DNA of 64,000 bases from an uncultured Ruminococcus sp. (GCF_902762735.1 NZ_CACWPP010000005.1:18100-82099); one strand, 5' to 3'; counted from the stretch's first letter, positions 8,302 through 16,876 are shown. The notes: generated by a model from the letters alone, not told the origin. A program made the numbers and translations.

Positions 8302-8643
8302 TCAGAAATTTGCGCCGTTCCAGCCCCAGTCAGCTGTTTCGGCATAGCTGACATATATCCTAGACGGGCTGATACCCAATTCGTCGCCCAGTATCTCTGA
8401 TATTTTGCCTGTCAGCTTGTTTTTGGCGGAACTGTCAGCGCTTCCGTAGATGCTTACCTGCACCATAGCGGCAGGGTCGGCAGTACCCTTGAAATACAGC
8501 TTGAATTCAGGCTCGATGCCCACCATCAGCCAGCTTTCGGACTTACCCGGTATGGCAGTTATTGCCTGTCCCATAGCGGTCTTGATGACCTCTTCCTTTT
8601 CGGCAGCGACTGCAACGTTTGTCTTGATGTCAATGAATGGCAT
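8302..8643 (-). CDS. MIF/4-oxalocrotonate tautomerase-like protein
   Basis: 113 aa, the size of macrophage-migration-inhibitory-factor-type tautomerases. The mature N-terminus after Met removal is Pro (MPFIDIKTNV), the general base in this superfamily; SWLMVGIEPEF and the C-terminal RIYVSYAETADWGWNG also match MIF-like proteins. It probably interconverts keto and enol forms of an aryl-pyruvate or related acid; the natural substrate is unknown. AGGAGG precedes the ATG. It is the last gene of a minus-strand run beginning at pdxY and is next to a nitroreductase. Confidence 0.75.
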   Translation of the reverse strand: MPFIDIKTNVAVAAEKEEVIKTAMGQAITAIPGKSESWLMVGIEPEFKLYFKGTADPAAMVQVSIYGSADSSAKNKLTGKISEILGDELGISPSRIYVSYAETADWGWNGANF

Positions 8644-8689
8644 GGTTTATTCCTCCTTTATAATGACCCTCAGCGGGGTATTTTGTCTG

Positions 8690-9217
8690 TTATTTTATGT
8701 AGTAAACGTAATTTTCCTTGCGGGGCTTATCGGCGGGGTAGTCGCCCTTGATGTGACCTATAACGCAGTGGCCGATGCCCTCATAGTCGCCCTCTATGCC
8801 CAGTTCTTTGAGGATAGCTTTGCACTCATCAGTCTCAAACTCCTCTTTTGCGCGGTGTATCCAACAGCTTCCCAGCCCTTGGTCGTGAGCGGCAAGCATC
8901 AGATTGCCCATGACAAGGCTTCCGTCATAAATGTACGTGGGAGCGCTCTTGTCTGCCAGAACTATCAGCACTGCGGGTGCGCCGTAAAACGGGTCAAAAC
9001 TTTCGTCCTTGCCCATGAACTTTGCATTCATAACAGCCAGCTTATCCCTCAGCGCCTTGTTGGTAACGGCGATGATTATGGGCGACTGTCTGTTCATGCC
9101 TGTGGCGGCGTATGTACCCGCCTTGACTATCTCGGCTATCTGCTCATCAGTGGGCATCTCATCGGTGAAAGCCCTCACGCTTCGTCTTGTTACCATGTTT
9201 TCGATAACTTTGCTCAT
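8690..9217 (-). CDS. Nitroreductase family FMN oxidoreductase
   Basis: 175 aa, typical of the compact nitroreductase fold. The RRSVRAF motif near residue 11 and AATGMNRQS near 37 contact FMN; GSLVMGNLMLAAHDQGLGSCWIHR is the characteristic dimer-interface helix and loop. It likely uses NAD(P)H to reduce flavin-accessible substrates; which ones cannot be told from sequence. AAGGAGA lies upstream of the ATG, directly after a small intercistronic hairpin (9238-9253). Confidence 0.85.
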   Translation of the reverse strand: MSKVIENMVTRRSVRAFTDEMPTDEQIAEIVKAGTYAATGMNRQSPIIIAVTNKALRDKLAVMNAKFMGKDESFDPFYGAPAVLIVLADKSAPTYIYDGSLVMGNLMLAAHDQGLGSCWIHRAKEEFETDECKAILKELGIEGDYEGIGHCVIGHIKGDYPADKPRKENYVYYIK

Positions 9218-9237
9218 TATAAGTTCTCCTTTTTATC

Positions 9238-9253
9238 CCCGAAATATCGGGGG
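9238..9253. other. Intercistronic hairpin upstream of the nitroreductase start
   Basis: A six-pair stem CCCCGA / TCGGGG with AATA loop lies between the stop at 9259 and the nitroreductase ribosome binding site. The T run is on the plus-strand side, where no gene needs a terminator, so an mRNA processing or stability role on the minus-strand transcript is more likely than termination. Confidence 0.4.
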
Positions 9254-9258
9254 CTTTT

Positions 9259-10002
9259 TTATTCCGCGAACAGCTGTACCCTGCCGTTTCCGACTATGAC
9301 TGCCTCATTGTGCGGGCGGTTGAGAGCGAGGTTCGTGTTTATGACATATATCTTTGCGCCGCTCTCATTTCCGTCCCAGATCGCAGACATCTTCCCAACT
9401 TCAATGTGTGGATCTGATATATCTGTATCAGGCGCAAGTTCAGTTCCATAGCCTGCGGGGTCAAAACTTTCGTCTGTCTGATATTCCTCCAGAGGTATGA
9501 TATATTTCGCCCGCTCTTTGCCGAATTCTTCCCACTTTGCGCACTCTTCATCACTGCACTCAAAGCCTGCTGTGAAGAAGCCTGTACCCTGCATTATCGT
9601 GGGCACATAACCCATGCGGCAGTTTTTGGCGCTGTCGGGCAGTTCTTTCGGGAACCATTCGGGCAGAGTCGAAGTATGGCGCATCTCCACGTAGCTTCTT
9701 TCAAACGGGTAGCGCCAGCCGCCTGTTTTCGCCATAGACAGGAAAGGGAAGAGGTTCATCAGCCCCGCGACCAGAACGAAAATTATTATCCGCTTGGTAT
9801 TTTCCTGCCAGTCTGTGATGCCTTTTTTGCGCTTTGATCTCATCAGCAGCAGCCAGACGATCCCCAGCACTGCTATCGCATAGCCTGTGCTTGCACCAAA
9901 CAATATTATGAGAAGCACCGCAAGCATCATCACCACCGCGATGAACACTGTTTCAACGATATAACTTTTTGTCCCTTTTATGCTTTTGTTCTCTTCATTC
10001 AT
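9259..10002 (-). CDS. Membrane protein of unknown function with extracytoplasmic domain
   Basis: 247 aa. Hydrophobic helices lie at about 15-40, 42-55 and 75-95, followed by a roughly 150-residue soluble domain rich in acidic and aromatic residues (for example ECSDEECAKWEEFGKE and an ending with NTNLALNRPHNEAVIVGNGR). No family recognised. The 17-base gap to degV upstream and 41-base gap to the nitroreductase downstream suggest co-transcription. The GGGGAAAAAGAT stretch upstream serves as a modest ribosome binding site. Confidence 0.65.
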   Translation of the reverse strand: MNEENKSIKGTKSYIVETVFIAVVMMLAVLLIILFGASTGYAIAVLGIVWLLLMRSKRKKGITDWQENTKRIIIFVLVAGLMNLFPFLSMAKTGGWRYPFERSYVEMRHTSTLPEWFPKELPDSAKNCRMGYVPTIMQGTGFFTAGFECSDEECAKWEEFGKERAKYIIPLEEYQTDESFDPAGYGTELAPDTDISDPHIEVGKMSAIWDGNESGAKIYVINTNLALNRPHNEAVIVGNGRVQLFAE

Positions 10003-10019
10003 ATCTTTTTCCCCGCTGT

Positions 10020-10892
10020 TTACTTTTTCTGCGACTTGAATATAACGCCGACCACCTTAGGTCCTGCGTTAACTGCCACCTCAGAACCTATACGGTAGGT
10101 ATCAGCGGGAGGGTAGCCGACTTTCTTTGTCATAGCCTGCACCATTTCATCGCGCACAGCTTCATCACTGCCGTAAACTATGCAGTAGGGGGTCTTGGGT
10201 ATCTGTTCACCGACTGTCAGTTCGAGTATCTTCGGCACAAGCGCTTTGTCGCCGCGCACCTTTGACTCGGTGGTGATGCTGTTATGCTGTATGCGCGATA
10301 CAGGTCTGAGACCCATTATCTCGCCCACAAAAGCCGCCGCCGCAGGTATCCTGCCCGACTTTTTCGCATACTGTAACGAATACATGCCGAAGAATATCAC
10401 GCAGTTATTCACCCAGTCGCGGATAAAACTCTCTATCTCGCTGACAGATGCGCCTTTCTGCGCCTTTTTAGCGGCTTCCACCACAGCATAGCCGTAACCG
10501 CCCGTGTAGCCCTTGCCGTCTATGTTGATAATATTGAACTTGCCCTTAGCTTCGGGAATCTCCTCAAAAAACTGTTCTGCCGCCATTACAGCGTTATTGT
10601 AGGTGGAAGAACCCTTTGAATTTATGCTGACATATATGACATCGGTGTAACCCTGCTGATACAGCGCCTTGAAATGCTCGGTAAACTCATAGGCTGTTAT
10701 CTGCGAGGTAACGGGTATGCCGTCATACTCGTCCATCATCTTATAGAACTTTTCGTTGTCGAAATCTACACGGCTGGTGTAGCTGTTATCGCCCAGCGCC
10801 ACCTTGAACGATACCACATGTATATCGTACTTCTTTTCGTTCTCAGCAGATATATCACTTGCTGAGTCGGTCATTATCTTGATCTTTGACAT
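10020..10892 (-). CDS. DegV family fatty-acid-binding protein
   Basis: 290 aa, full-length DegV fold. The opening KIKIMTDSASDIS with the conserved TDS, VTSQITAYEF with TSQ, and the later GRIPAAAAFVGEIMGLRP and VYGSDEAVRDEM segments match the family. DegV/FakB proteins bind a fatty acid in a buried pocket, and some present it to the FakA kinase for phosphorylation and membrane lipid synthesis; no fakA is in this window. It starts one base after the stop of the preceding PH-like gene, so it is in the same operon. AGGAGGAAAA precedes the ATG. Confidence 0.88.
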   Translation of the reverse strand: MSKIKIMTDSASDISAENEKKYDIHVVSFKVALGDNSYTSRVDFDNEKFYKMMDEYDGIPVTSQITAYEFTEHFKALYQQGYTDVIYVSINSKGSSTYNNAVMAAEQFFEEIPEAKGKFNIINIDGKGYTGGYGYAVVEAAKKAQKGASVSEIESFIRDWVNNCVIFFGMYSLQYAKKSGRIPAAAAFVGEIMGLRPVSRIQHNSITTESKVRGDKALVPKILELTVGEQIPKTPYCIVYGSDEAVRDEMVQAMTKKVGYPPADTYRIGSEVAVNAGPKVVGVIFKSQKK

Positions 10893-10893
10893 C

Positions 10894-11385
10894 TTAGTTT
10901 TCCTCCTGAATATTCATTTTACTTTCTATATAACGCTTTAACTGCGAAAATTTGCTGTTATCAAACTGTACTTCAGCATACATGGGTAGGTCAATTTTGT
11001 CGTAGTTAACGGGTATAGCCGCTGAGAAACAAATTTCTTCGTTATCGTTCAAGATAAAATGTATCGTTTCTTCCCATTTTGTGCCGCCCCTTGTGATGAA
11101 ACAGCGCCTTGTCACTTTGATGTAACTTATTTCCCGATACATTATCGTCTTATTTTTCGGCAGAATGGTTCTGCTGAAAATGACCTTGTCATCTTTTGCA
11201 TCATAATTCCATATGGAATAATAAGATATGAATAATCCCGGTATGCTGATACATAACACGACTCCTGCAAGGCTGTAAAGATATGCAGACCACTCCCGGT
11301 CAGGAAGTAAGAATAATAATGACAATGCTGTCAGCAGAACAAACAGATATATCCACTTTGAAGTATGGTTAAATTCTGCTTTCAT
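10894..11385 (-). CDS. PH-like membrane protein, third copy of a tandem paralogue set
   Basis: 163 aa. Two transmembrane helices (about 12-28 and 33-55) are followed by a beta-rich domain resembling bacterial PH domains: WNYDAKDDKVIFSRTILPKNKTIMYREISYIKV, then a strand pair, then a C-terminal helix (FSQLKRYIESKM). The layout matches the next two genes, with the AFSRLK.FIE.K end reduced to FSQLKRYIESK, so it is the most diverged copy. Its start overlaps the previous stop by 4 bases (ATGA). No function is known; membrane-anchored PH-like proteins are usually assigned sensing or scaffolding roles only by inference. Confidence 0.65.
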   Translation of the reverse strand: MKAEFNHTSKWIYLFVLLTALSLLFLLPDREWSAYLYSLAGVVLCISIPGLFISYYSIWNYDAKDDKVIFSRTILPKNKTIMYREISYIKVTRRCFITRGGTKWEETIHFILNDNEEICFSAAIPVNYDKIDLPMYAEVQFDNSKFSQLKRYIESKMNIQEEN

Positions 11386-11879
11386 GCCATTTTGTCCTCG
11401 ATAAATGCTTTTAGCCTTGAAAAGGCGCTGTTCTCCGTCTGCTTTTGCAGATAATTCGGGTCTTTGAGTATCGCTTCAAAGTCTATATCCAGATTGCCGC
11501 CAAAAACATATTCCTTTTCACCATCACAATGAAAAGATATGACTTCCGCATAATGCCTGTTCACCCCGCCGCGACCGCGCATCTCCCGCAGCTCAGCATT
11601 TACCTCTATGCTTTTTATGATTTCATATGGTATAACTGTCTTTTTCAGCAGATAGCGGAATGTTACGGCGCGTTCATCGGCAGAAAAACTCGCCTTGCAT
11701 GTATACAGTATGACAAGCATTATGGCAAAGACCAGAATAGAGAACAGCATGCCGATCATGGTGTCATAGGTCAGCACAGCGATCATCAATGGAACGCCAA
11801 AGAATACCATTGTCCCCAAACAGCCCATGACCTGACCATCTTCCTTGCTTGCAAAATCGTGATTGTAGTTTTCTTTCAT
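11382..11879 (-). CDS. PH-like membrane protein, second copy of a tandem paralogue set
   Basis: 165 aa. Two close transmembrane helices (about 20-60) precede a domain reading FSADERAVTFRYLLKKTVIP, YEIIKSIEV, AEVISFHCDGEKEYVFGGN, and a helix ending AFSRLKAFIEDKM. It aligns along its length with the gene at 11881-12387, including TADD/SADE...AVTFR/G, IP...SI..I and A.SAFSRLK. The spacing to neighbours (1 base and a 4-base overlap) shows a single transcript. No recognised enzyme motif. Confidence 0.65.
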   Translation of the reverse strand: MKENYNHDFASKEDGQVMGCLGTMVFFGVPLMIAVLTYDTMIGMLFSILVFAIMLVILYTCKASFSADERAVTFRYLLKKTVIPYEIIKSIEVNAELREMRGRGGVNRHYAEVISFHCDGEKEYVFGGNLDIDFEAILKDPNYLQKQTENSAFSRLKAFIEDKMA

Positions 11880-11880
11880 C

Positions 11881-12387
11881 TCAGAGATACCTCTTGCTTT
11901 CGATGAAGTATTTCAGTCTTGAAAAGGCGCTGTTCGCCTTGTCCTCTGAGGTGACCCCCGTTGAACCCTGTATATATGTCAGGCTTTTGCGGGAGGGTTC
12001 TACCATTCCCGCAAAGGAATGATCGCCGTCCTCGCAGTGGAAAGTTATTATTTCTGCAACATATGAATATTCGCGTCTGTCACGGCGGTATGTTCTTTTT
12101 TCGGTTTGTATGTCGATGCTTCTTATTGAAGAATATGGTATTTTCTTTCTGAATACTCTGCCGAACGTGACTGCGTTATCATCTGCGGTAAATTCCGATG
12201 TCCAGAATGGGAACAGTGCGCAGTAAAACATGGCACCCAGACTTAATATCATGTACAGGTCAAGGTTTTTGCCCGTCCTGTCAGAGTAGATCTTTAAAAC
12301 ACATGCTATCGCAAGAAAAACGATGCACGCCACAAGCAGAAGAGCCTTATTTCTGCTTACGGTATCTTTTTTGTATTTTTCTTTCAT
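11881..12387 (-). CDS. PH-like membrane protein, first copy of a tandem paralogue set
   Basis: 168 aa. A short basic N-terminus is followed by two transmembrane helices (about 14-32 and 42-60), then FTADDNAVTFGRVFRKKIPY, SSIRSIDIQTEKR, AEIITFHCEDGDHSFAGM and the C-terminal NSAFSRLKYFIESKRYL. It is the first of three tandem paralogues lying between trmL and degV. GAAGGAGAAACAAA provides a strong ribosome binding site. Function unknown. Confidence 0.65.
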   Translation of the reverse strand: MKEKYKKDTVSRNKALLLVACIVFLAIACVLKIYSDRTGKNLDLYMILSLGAMFYCALFPFWTSEFTADDNAVTFGRVFRKKIPYSSIRSIDIQTEKRTYRRDRREYSYVAEIITFHCEDGDHSFAGMVEPSRKSLTYIQGSTGVTSEDKANSAFSRLKYFIESKRYL

Positions 12388-12408
12388 TTTGTTTCTCCTT
12401 CTGGTATG

Positions 12409-12981
12409 TCAGTCCCAGGTATATTTTGTCAGCTTTCCCTCTCTGCCGAGATCGGGGTAATCCCACTGACGCAGTACCTCATAGGTCGCTATCGCCACCG
12501 AATTTGAAAGGTTAAGGCTTCTCAGCGTGTTTCGCATGGGTATGCGCACGCATTCTTCGGGGTGTGCATACAGCAGTTCTTCGGGCAGACCCGCATCTTC
12601 TCTGCCGAAAACTATGTAAACGGGCTTGTCTTGGGGGTATACCGCATCTGAGTGTACTTTTCTGCCCTTTGTGGTGAAGAAATAGAACTCGCCCTCGTTC
12701 TTCGCAAAGAAGTCCTCCAAGTTATCATAATAGTATATATCCAGTTTATCCCAATAGTCAAGACCTGCGCGTTTCAGCTTTTTATCGTCTATCTCAAAGC
12801 CGAAAGGTCTTACCATGTGCAGTGCCGCGCCCGTTACGGCGCAGGTGCGGGAGATGTTGCCTGTGTTATGCGGTATGCGGGGTTCTACCAGCACAATGTT
12901 CAGCCTGTGTGCCCTTTTGGGGGAATTTTCGGGCGGCTGATGTTCCTGCGAAAGGGCATTTACGTTATCCTGCTTCATCAT
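12409..12981 (-). CDS. trmL: tRNA (cytidine(34)-2'-O)-methyltransferase
   Basis: 190 aa from the ATG at 12981. SPOUT-family motifs are all present: NIVLVEPRIPHNTGNISRTC (motif 1), VYIVFGREDAGLPEELL (motif 2) and RIPMRNTLRSLNLSNSVAIA (motif 3, knot). TrmL methylates the wobble 2'-O of tRNA-Leu with SAM. The frame is open back to 13023, but the ATG at 12981 overlaps the pdxY stop in an ATGA arrangement, pointing to translational coupling; an adjacent ATG at 12978 is also possible. Family length is about 155-165, and the extra N-terminal 25 residues are unremarkable. Confidence 0.88.
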   Translation of the reverse strand: MMKQDNVNALSQEHQPPENSPKRAHRLNIVLVEPRIPHNTGNISRTCAVTGAALHMVRPFGFEIDDKKLKRAGLDYWDKLDIYYYDNLEDFFAKNEGEFYFFTTKGRKVHSDAVYPQDKPVYIVFGREDAGLPEELLYAHPEECVRIPMRNTLRSLNLSNSVAIATYEVLRQWDYPDLGREGKLTKYTWD

Positions 12982-13838
12982 AGTATCGAATAATCGTCCA
13001 ACTGCTGGTAGCTTGTGAGCCACGGCAGCTGACCCTCCAGCATAAGGCCCTCAGTCCACGGCTGCTGATAGCTGTATGTTATCTTGACATTCAGTTCACT
13101 GAAAGCAGTCGCGCGGTTCATGGCTATGGGCAGGCTGTCGCCCTTTAACAGCGAACCTATCAGCACACTGGTGAAAATATCGCCCGTACCCGAATAGTGT
13201 GCGCCCCTTACATAGTCATTGCGTATCTTCCAGAAGCTGTTAGTAGCCTTGTCATAGCCGATGGTGTGCATGCCGCCGCCCGCCAGATTTACGCTGGTTA
13301 TAACGACGGTCTTAGCGCCCTGTTCGGAAAGCCTTACCAGCCACGACCTTGCATCGCTGCTGCCCAGCGGGTTAGCGGGGTAGTCCTCACCGAGAAGTAT
13401 TGCGGCTTCAGTGATATTCGGCGTGATTATATCTGCCACAGCAACCAATTCGCCCATGCGCTTGCAGAGTTCGCCCGTATATGTGGCATAGCTTTTGCCG
13501 TCATCACCCATCACAGGGTCAACGACTTTCAGCGCATCGGGGAAGGCAGAGAAAAATTCCAAACAATGGTCTATCTGCTCAGCCGAAGCGAGAAAACCGC
13601 TGTAAATGCAGTCAAAATGTGTGCCCATGCGCTTGTAGTGTTCAAGGGCGGGGTGTATGAAATCGGTGAGGTCACGAATAACGAACTCACTGTAACCCGT
13701 GTGGGCGCTCAGCACCGCCGTCGGTACAGGACAGACCTGCACCCCCATAGCGGAGAGTGTGGGGATTATAACTGTCAGCGAGCATCTGCCCAGCCCTGAC
13801 AGGTCTTGTATAGCGGCAACTCTTTTGCAGCCAATCAT
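12978..13838 (-). CDS. pdxY: Pyridoxamine/pyridoxal kinase
   Basis: 286 aa, ribokinase-like fold of PdxY-type kinases. Seen: VAAIQDLSGLGRCSLTVIIP at the N-terminus, VVDPVMGDDGKSYATYT in the metal/ATP region, DIITPNITEAAILLGE, and the anion-hole GTGD (HYSGTGDIFTS) whose Asp is the catalytic base. It phosphorylates vitamin B6 vitamers to give PLP precursors. AGAAGG precedes the ATG. A family A MITE lies 32 bases upstream, so the promoter must be inside or beyond it. It heads a run of same-strand genes extending to 8302. Confidence 0.87.
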   Translation of the reverse strand: MIGCKRVAAIQDLSGLGRCSLTVIIPTLSAMGVQVCPVPTAVLSAHTGYSEFVIRDLTDFIHPALEHYKRMGTHFDCIYSGFLASAEQIDHCLEFFSAFPDALKVVDPVMGDDGKSYATYTGELCKRMGELVAVADIITPNITEAAILLGEDYPANPLGSSDARSWLVRLSEQGAKTVVITSVNLAGGGMHTIGYDKATNSFWKIRNDYVRGAHYSGTGDIFTSVLIGSLLKGDSLPIAMNRATAFSELNVKITYSYQQPWTEGLMLEGQLPWLTSYQQLDDYSIL

Positions 13839-13870
13839 TTTACTTACCTTCTTTTATTTATATTTGTGAT

Positions 13871-14034
13871 TGTGGTTATCCCGCTGATACACCAAAATAA
13901 ACGATGTTATATCGGGAACCAAATACAGTTGGCGGTTATCTTTCCGCCGACTGCGTCGGGGGAAGATAACATCAACTCAGTTTTTCCTCATTGATAAAGG
14001 TATTTTGCAGTGGTGTGCTAAAGGGATAGTCATA
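13871..14034 (-). mobile_element. MITE-like element family A, inverted copy
   Basis: It begins TGTGGTTATCCCGCTGATACACCA and ends TGGTGTGCTAAAGGGATAGTCATA, the same ends as copy 1 in reverse orientation. Its AACGATGTTATATCGGG...ACAGTTGGCGGTTATC part matches the copy at 8177-8293. It also has a central imperfect GC hairpin (ATCTTTCCGCCGAC...GTCGGGGGAAGAT). It lies between the pdxY start and the lipid kinase stop. Confidence 0.73.
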
Positions 14035-14076
14035 TTTATATTCTGTCATGCCGTTCTTTACAGCGGCAGACGACCT

Positions 14077-15105
14077 TTATTCATCTTTATCGTCAGTATC
14101 ATCTGACAGCCCGTTAGCGTCCGCCTGCACTTTGAAGTATTCCTCAGCGCTTTGCTTCAGCAGTTTTTCGGCGGGGGCTTGCAGTCTGACGAATTCCTGC
14201 TCGGCGGTTATCTCGTTAAAGCCTATTTTCAGGCGTATCGCCTGTTTGAGGTTGACTATCTCAACCTCGTCATGCACGCCGCCCGACTCACCGTCCAGCG
14301 ACCATGCCAGCGGCTGTTTGCTCTTTATAGTAAGTCTGGAGGTCTTGAAAGTCACAAAATGCGGACCTGTCAGCTTATTTATGGCGGCATCTGCCAGTAT
14401 ACTGCTGAGTACTATGGGGTTGCCCGGTGTTCTTATAAGGCAGACCTCGAAAAGACCGTCATCATAGCAGACACCGTGCTGAATGAAATTCTTCATGCCA
14501 GCGATGGACTGCGAGTTTGAGATAAGACCCAGCGCAAAACTGCCCTCGATGGTCTCGCCGTCATGTTCGATGACGAGGTCATAGCCGCGTATCTCGTTAA
14601 GGCGGCGAAGGGCTTCCACCAGGTAAGCCGCGTGACCGAACTTATTTTTATACTCCTGCGGAGTTTCGTATGACACCGCCGTAAAAGCGCCGAAAGCCGC
14701 CACGTAGACGAAATTCGTATCGCCGTTGAACAGCCCGATGTCATAGTCAAAGAAAACGCCGTGTACGATGGCGTTGGCGCACTCAACGGGATTGCGGGGC
14801 AGTCCCAGTGACATAGCGACATCGTTGGTAGAACCTGCGGGTATATATCCCAGCGGGACTTTCTTATCAAGCCCTATCATGGCAGACACAGCCTCACTGA
14901 GAGTGCCGTCACCGCCGCTGGCTACCACGAGATCGTAACTGCCTGCTTCCTCATGCAGTTTTCGCCCGCCGTCACCTGCATATTGTGTGGGGTAAACGGT
15001 AACGTCATAACCCTCTTGGGTGAATATATCTATTATATTGAAAAGTTCGTTCTTTATCTGCCCTTTTCCCGCAAAAGGATTGAACACAAAAAGCAGTTTT
15101 TTCAT
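14077..15105 (-). CDS. Diacylglycerol/lipid kinase family protein
   Basis: 342 aa. The N-terminal catalytic domain shows FVFNPFAGKG, the nucleotide-binding VASGGDGTLSEAVSA (GGDGT near residue 66) and PAGSTNDVAMSLG; the C-terminal beta-rich half contains SLDGES. These are the marks of DgkB/YegS-type soluble lipid kinases that phosphorylate diacylglycerol or related lipids at the membrane. The last 30 residues are an acidic tail. It has its own promoter (15189-15217) and GGAGGG ribosome binding site. Lipid specificity cannot be set from sequence. Confidence 0.87.
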   Translation of the reverse strand: MKKLLFVFNPFAGKGQIKNELFNIIDIFTQEGYDVTVYPTQYAGDGGRKLHEEAGSYDLVVASGGDGTLSEAVSAMIGLDKKVPLGYIPAGSTNDVAMSLGLPRNPVECANAIVHGVFFDYDIGLFNGDTNFVYVAAFGAFTAVSYETPQEYKNKFGHAAYLVEALRRLNEIRGYDLVIEHDGETIEGSFALGLISNSQSIAGMKNFIQHGVCYDDGLFEVCLIRTPGNPIVLSSILADAAINKLTGPHFVTFKTSRLTIKSKQPLAWSLDGESGGVHDEVEIVNLKQAIRLKIGFNEITAEQEFVRLQAPAEKLLKQSAEEYFKVQADANGLSDDTDDKDE

Positions 15106-15188
15106 TATATCCCTCCATCTTGTAGAAGATCAAATGTTGAATGTGATGAAAATGTCGGCACATTTATTGTGCGGATATACCTATTTAA

Positions 15189-15217
15189 ATTTTAACACTA
15201 ACGCCATCTGTTGTCAA
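15189..15217 (-). promoter_or_regulatory. Promoter of the lipid kinase gene
   Basis: Minus-strand TTGACA (15212-15217) and TAAAAT (15189-15194) are 17 bases apart, about 84 bases upstream of the start codon. Confidence 0.78.
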
Positions 15218-15329
15218 GAGAATATCTGTTAATTACGCGGGTAATTTCCCCGACATGACTTTCACCGAATGCCTATATTTTTCACACAAATTTCACTGCC
15301 TGCTTTAGGTTGGTTTAAGTCAAGTGCGG

Positions 15330-15335
15330 TATACT
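15330..15335 (+). promoter_or_regulatory. Candidate -10 element for the beta-helix lipoprotein gene
   Basis: TATACT lies 33 bases upstream of the ATG at 15369. The -35 is weak: TTGGTT at 15310 is only 14 bases away, and TAGGTT at 15306 is 18 bases away. An activator-dependent promoter is possible. Confidence 0.35.
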
Positions 15336-15368
15336 TTAGTCAACATAAAGAAAGCGAGGTAAGACCTT

Positions 15369-16799
15369 ATGAAAAAGACTAATATTTACGCAGCTATGAT
15401 AGCAATTACAATGGTATTCTCTCTGGCATCATGCGCAGAGGTCGCAGTAAGCAGTGACAACACAGCAGAAACAACAGCACAGACCTCAGCATTCGTTTCC
15501 ACCGAAAACATTTCGGGCGAAAAGGCGGCGGCGGGCGAGACCGAGACTGCTGATGCGGAGATAAGATCGGCGGCGGGCGAGACCGAGACTGCTGATGGGG
15601 AGATAAGATCGGCAGTGACCGATGATGGTGACAGTCTTGATATAGTATCAGCGTCATTTGAGGGCAGCACAACGGGCATGCTTGACACGGCTGACATGTT
15701 CAGCGAAAGGGACCTTGAACAGACAGCAGATGTTTCTGAGGCTGAGTACATCACTGTCAGCAGTAATGACACCATAAGCATAACAGACGGCGGCGTTTAT
15801 GTGATAAGCGGATCGGCTGAAAACTGCACCATCAGGGTAGAGGCTGACAGTCAGGAGAAAGTTCAGCTGGTGCTGGACGGCGTTTCCATCACGAACGGGG
15901 ACTTCCCTGCGATATATGTTGTAAGTGCCGACAAGTGCTTTATCACCACAGCTGAGGGCAGCGAGAACAGCCTTTCGGTAACGGACAGCTTTACTGCTGA
16001 TGCTGACACCAACACTGATGCGGTCATATTCTCAAAGGACGACATAGTGCTGAACGGGCTAGGTGTGCTGAACATCTCATCGGCTTACGGCAACGGCATT
16101 TCGGGCAAGGACGATGTAAAGTTCACGGGCGGAAGCTGCAATATCACCTCAGCACTTGATGCTGTTGAAGCCAACGACTCGATACGGATTTGCGGCGGCA
16201 CGTTTGATATTGTTTCAAGTAAAGACGGTCTGCACAGCGAGAATGACGAGGACGACTCGCAGGGCTGCATCTACATAGCGGGCGGCACATTCTCGATAAA
16301 TGCAAAGAGCGATGCTGTACAGGCGACGACCATCGCGCAGATAGACGGCGGCAGTTTCGACATCACCGCAAGCGAAGGCATAGAGGCTACCTACGTGCAG
16401 ATAAATGACGGCACTATAAACATAACCGCATCTGATGACGGCATAAACGCCACAAGCAAAAGTACTGCATACGATGTTGCGATAGAGTTCAACGGCGGCT
16501 ATACCACGATCGTCATGGGACAGGGCGACACTGACGGAGTAGATGCCAACGGTTCGATAATAGTAAACGGCGGCACTATTGATGTTACGGCTCAGATGTC
16601 CTCATTCGACTATGACGGCACTGCCGAATTCAACGGCGGCACGATAATCGTCAACGGCGAAGAGGTAAGCGAGATTCCCGTTTCGATGATGGGCGGCGGC
16701 ATGGGCGGTCACGGCGGCATGATGGGCGGCGAGATGCAGGAAGGCATGCAGTTCGGCGGACGCGGCGGCAGACACAGCGAGATGTATTCGGTGACATAA
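15369..16799 (+). CDS. Surface lipoprotein with Cthe_2159-like beta-helix, carbohydrate-binding
   Basis: 476 aa. The lipobox is LASC (Cys22). A low-complexity linker contains two near-identical 14-residue units (AAGETETADAEIRS / AAGETETADGEIRS). The body (about 125-440) is made of short repeating turns such as GGTFDIVSSKDGLHSENDED and GGSFDITASEGIEA, rich in Asp, Asn and Gly, as in the calcium-binding right-handed beta-helix Cthe_2159 family that binds acidic plant polysaccharides. The C-terminus is Gly/Met/His-rich (MMGGGMGGHGG). CGAGG precedes the ATG. A polysaccharide adhesion role is inferred from the family; no catalytic motif is seen. Confidence 0.8.
   Translation: MKKTNIYAAMIAITMVFSLASCAEVAVSSDNTAETTAQTSAFVSTENISGEKAAAGETETADAEIRSAAGETETADGEIRSAVTDDGDSLDIVSASFEGSTTGMLDTADMFSERDLEQTADVSEAEYITVSSNDTISITDGGVYVISGSAENCTIRVEADSQEKVQLVLDGVSITNGDFPAIYVVSADKCFITTAEGSENSLSVTDSFTADADTNTDAVIFSKDDIVLNGLGVLNISSAYGNGISGKDDVKFTGGSCNITSALDAVEANDSIRICGGTFDIVSSKDGLHSENDEDDSQGCIYIAGGTFSINAKSDAVQATTIAQIDGGSFDITASEGIEATYVQINDGTINITASDDGINATSKSTAYDVAIEFNGGYTTIVMGQGDTDGVDANGSIIVNGGTIDVTAQMSSFDYDGTAEFNGGTIIVNGEEVSEIPVSMMGGGMGGHGGMMGGEMQEGMQFGGRGGRHSEMYSVT
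15527..15610 (+). repeat. Two tandem 42-bp repeats inside the lipoprotein linker
   Basis: 15527-15568 and 15569-15610 are identical except for one base (GATGCGGAG versus GATGGGGAG). The unit is 42 bp, so each adds 14 residues in frame to the linker between the lipid anchor and the beta-helix. Confidence 0.9.
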
Positions 16800-16836
16800 A
16801 TAAGATCTCAACAACAGGGTATAAATGAAGTAAGAT

Positions 16837-16876
16837 GCGCGGTCGGGAAGAGTATTTCCCGACCGCGCAGGTTTTT
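16837..16876 (+). terminator. Terminator of the beta-helix lipoprotein gene
   Basis: A 13-bp stem GCGCGGTCGGGAA / TTCCCGACCGCGC is followed by AGG and five T, 38 bases after the stop codon. Confidence 0.85.
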
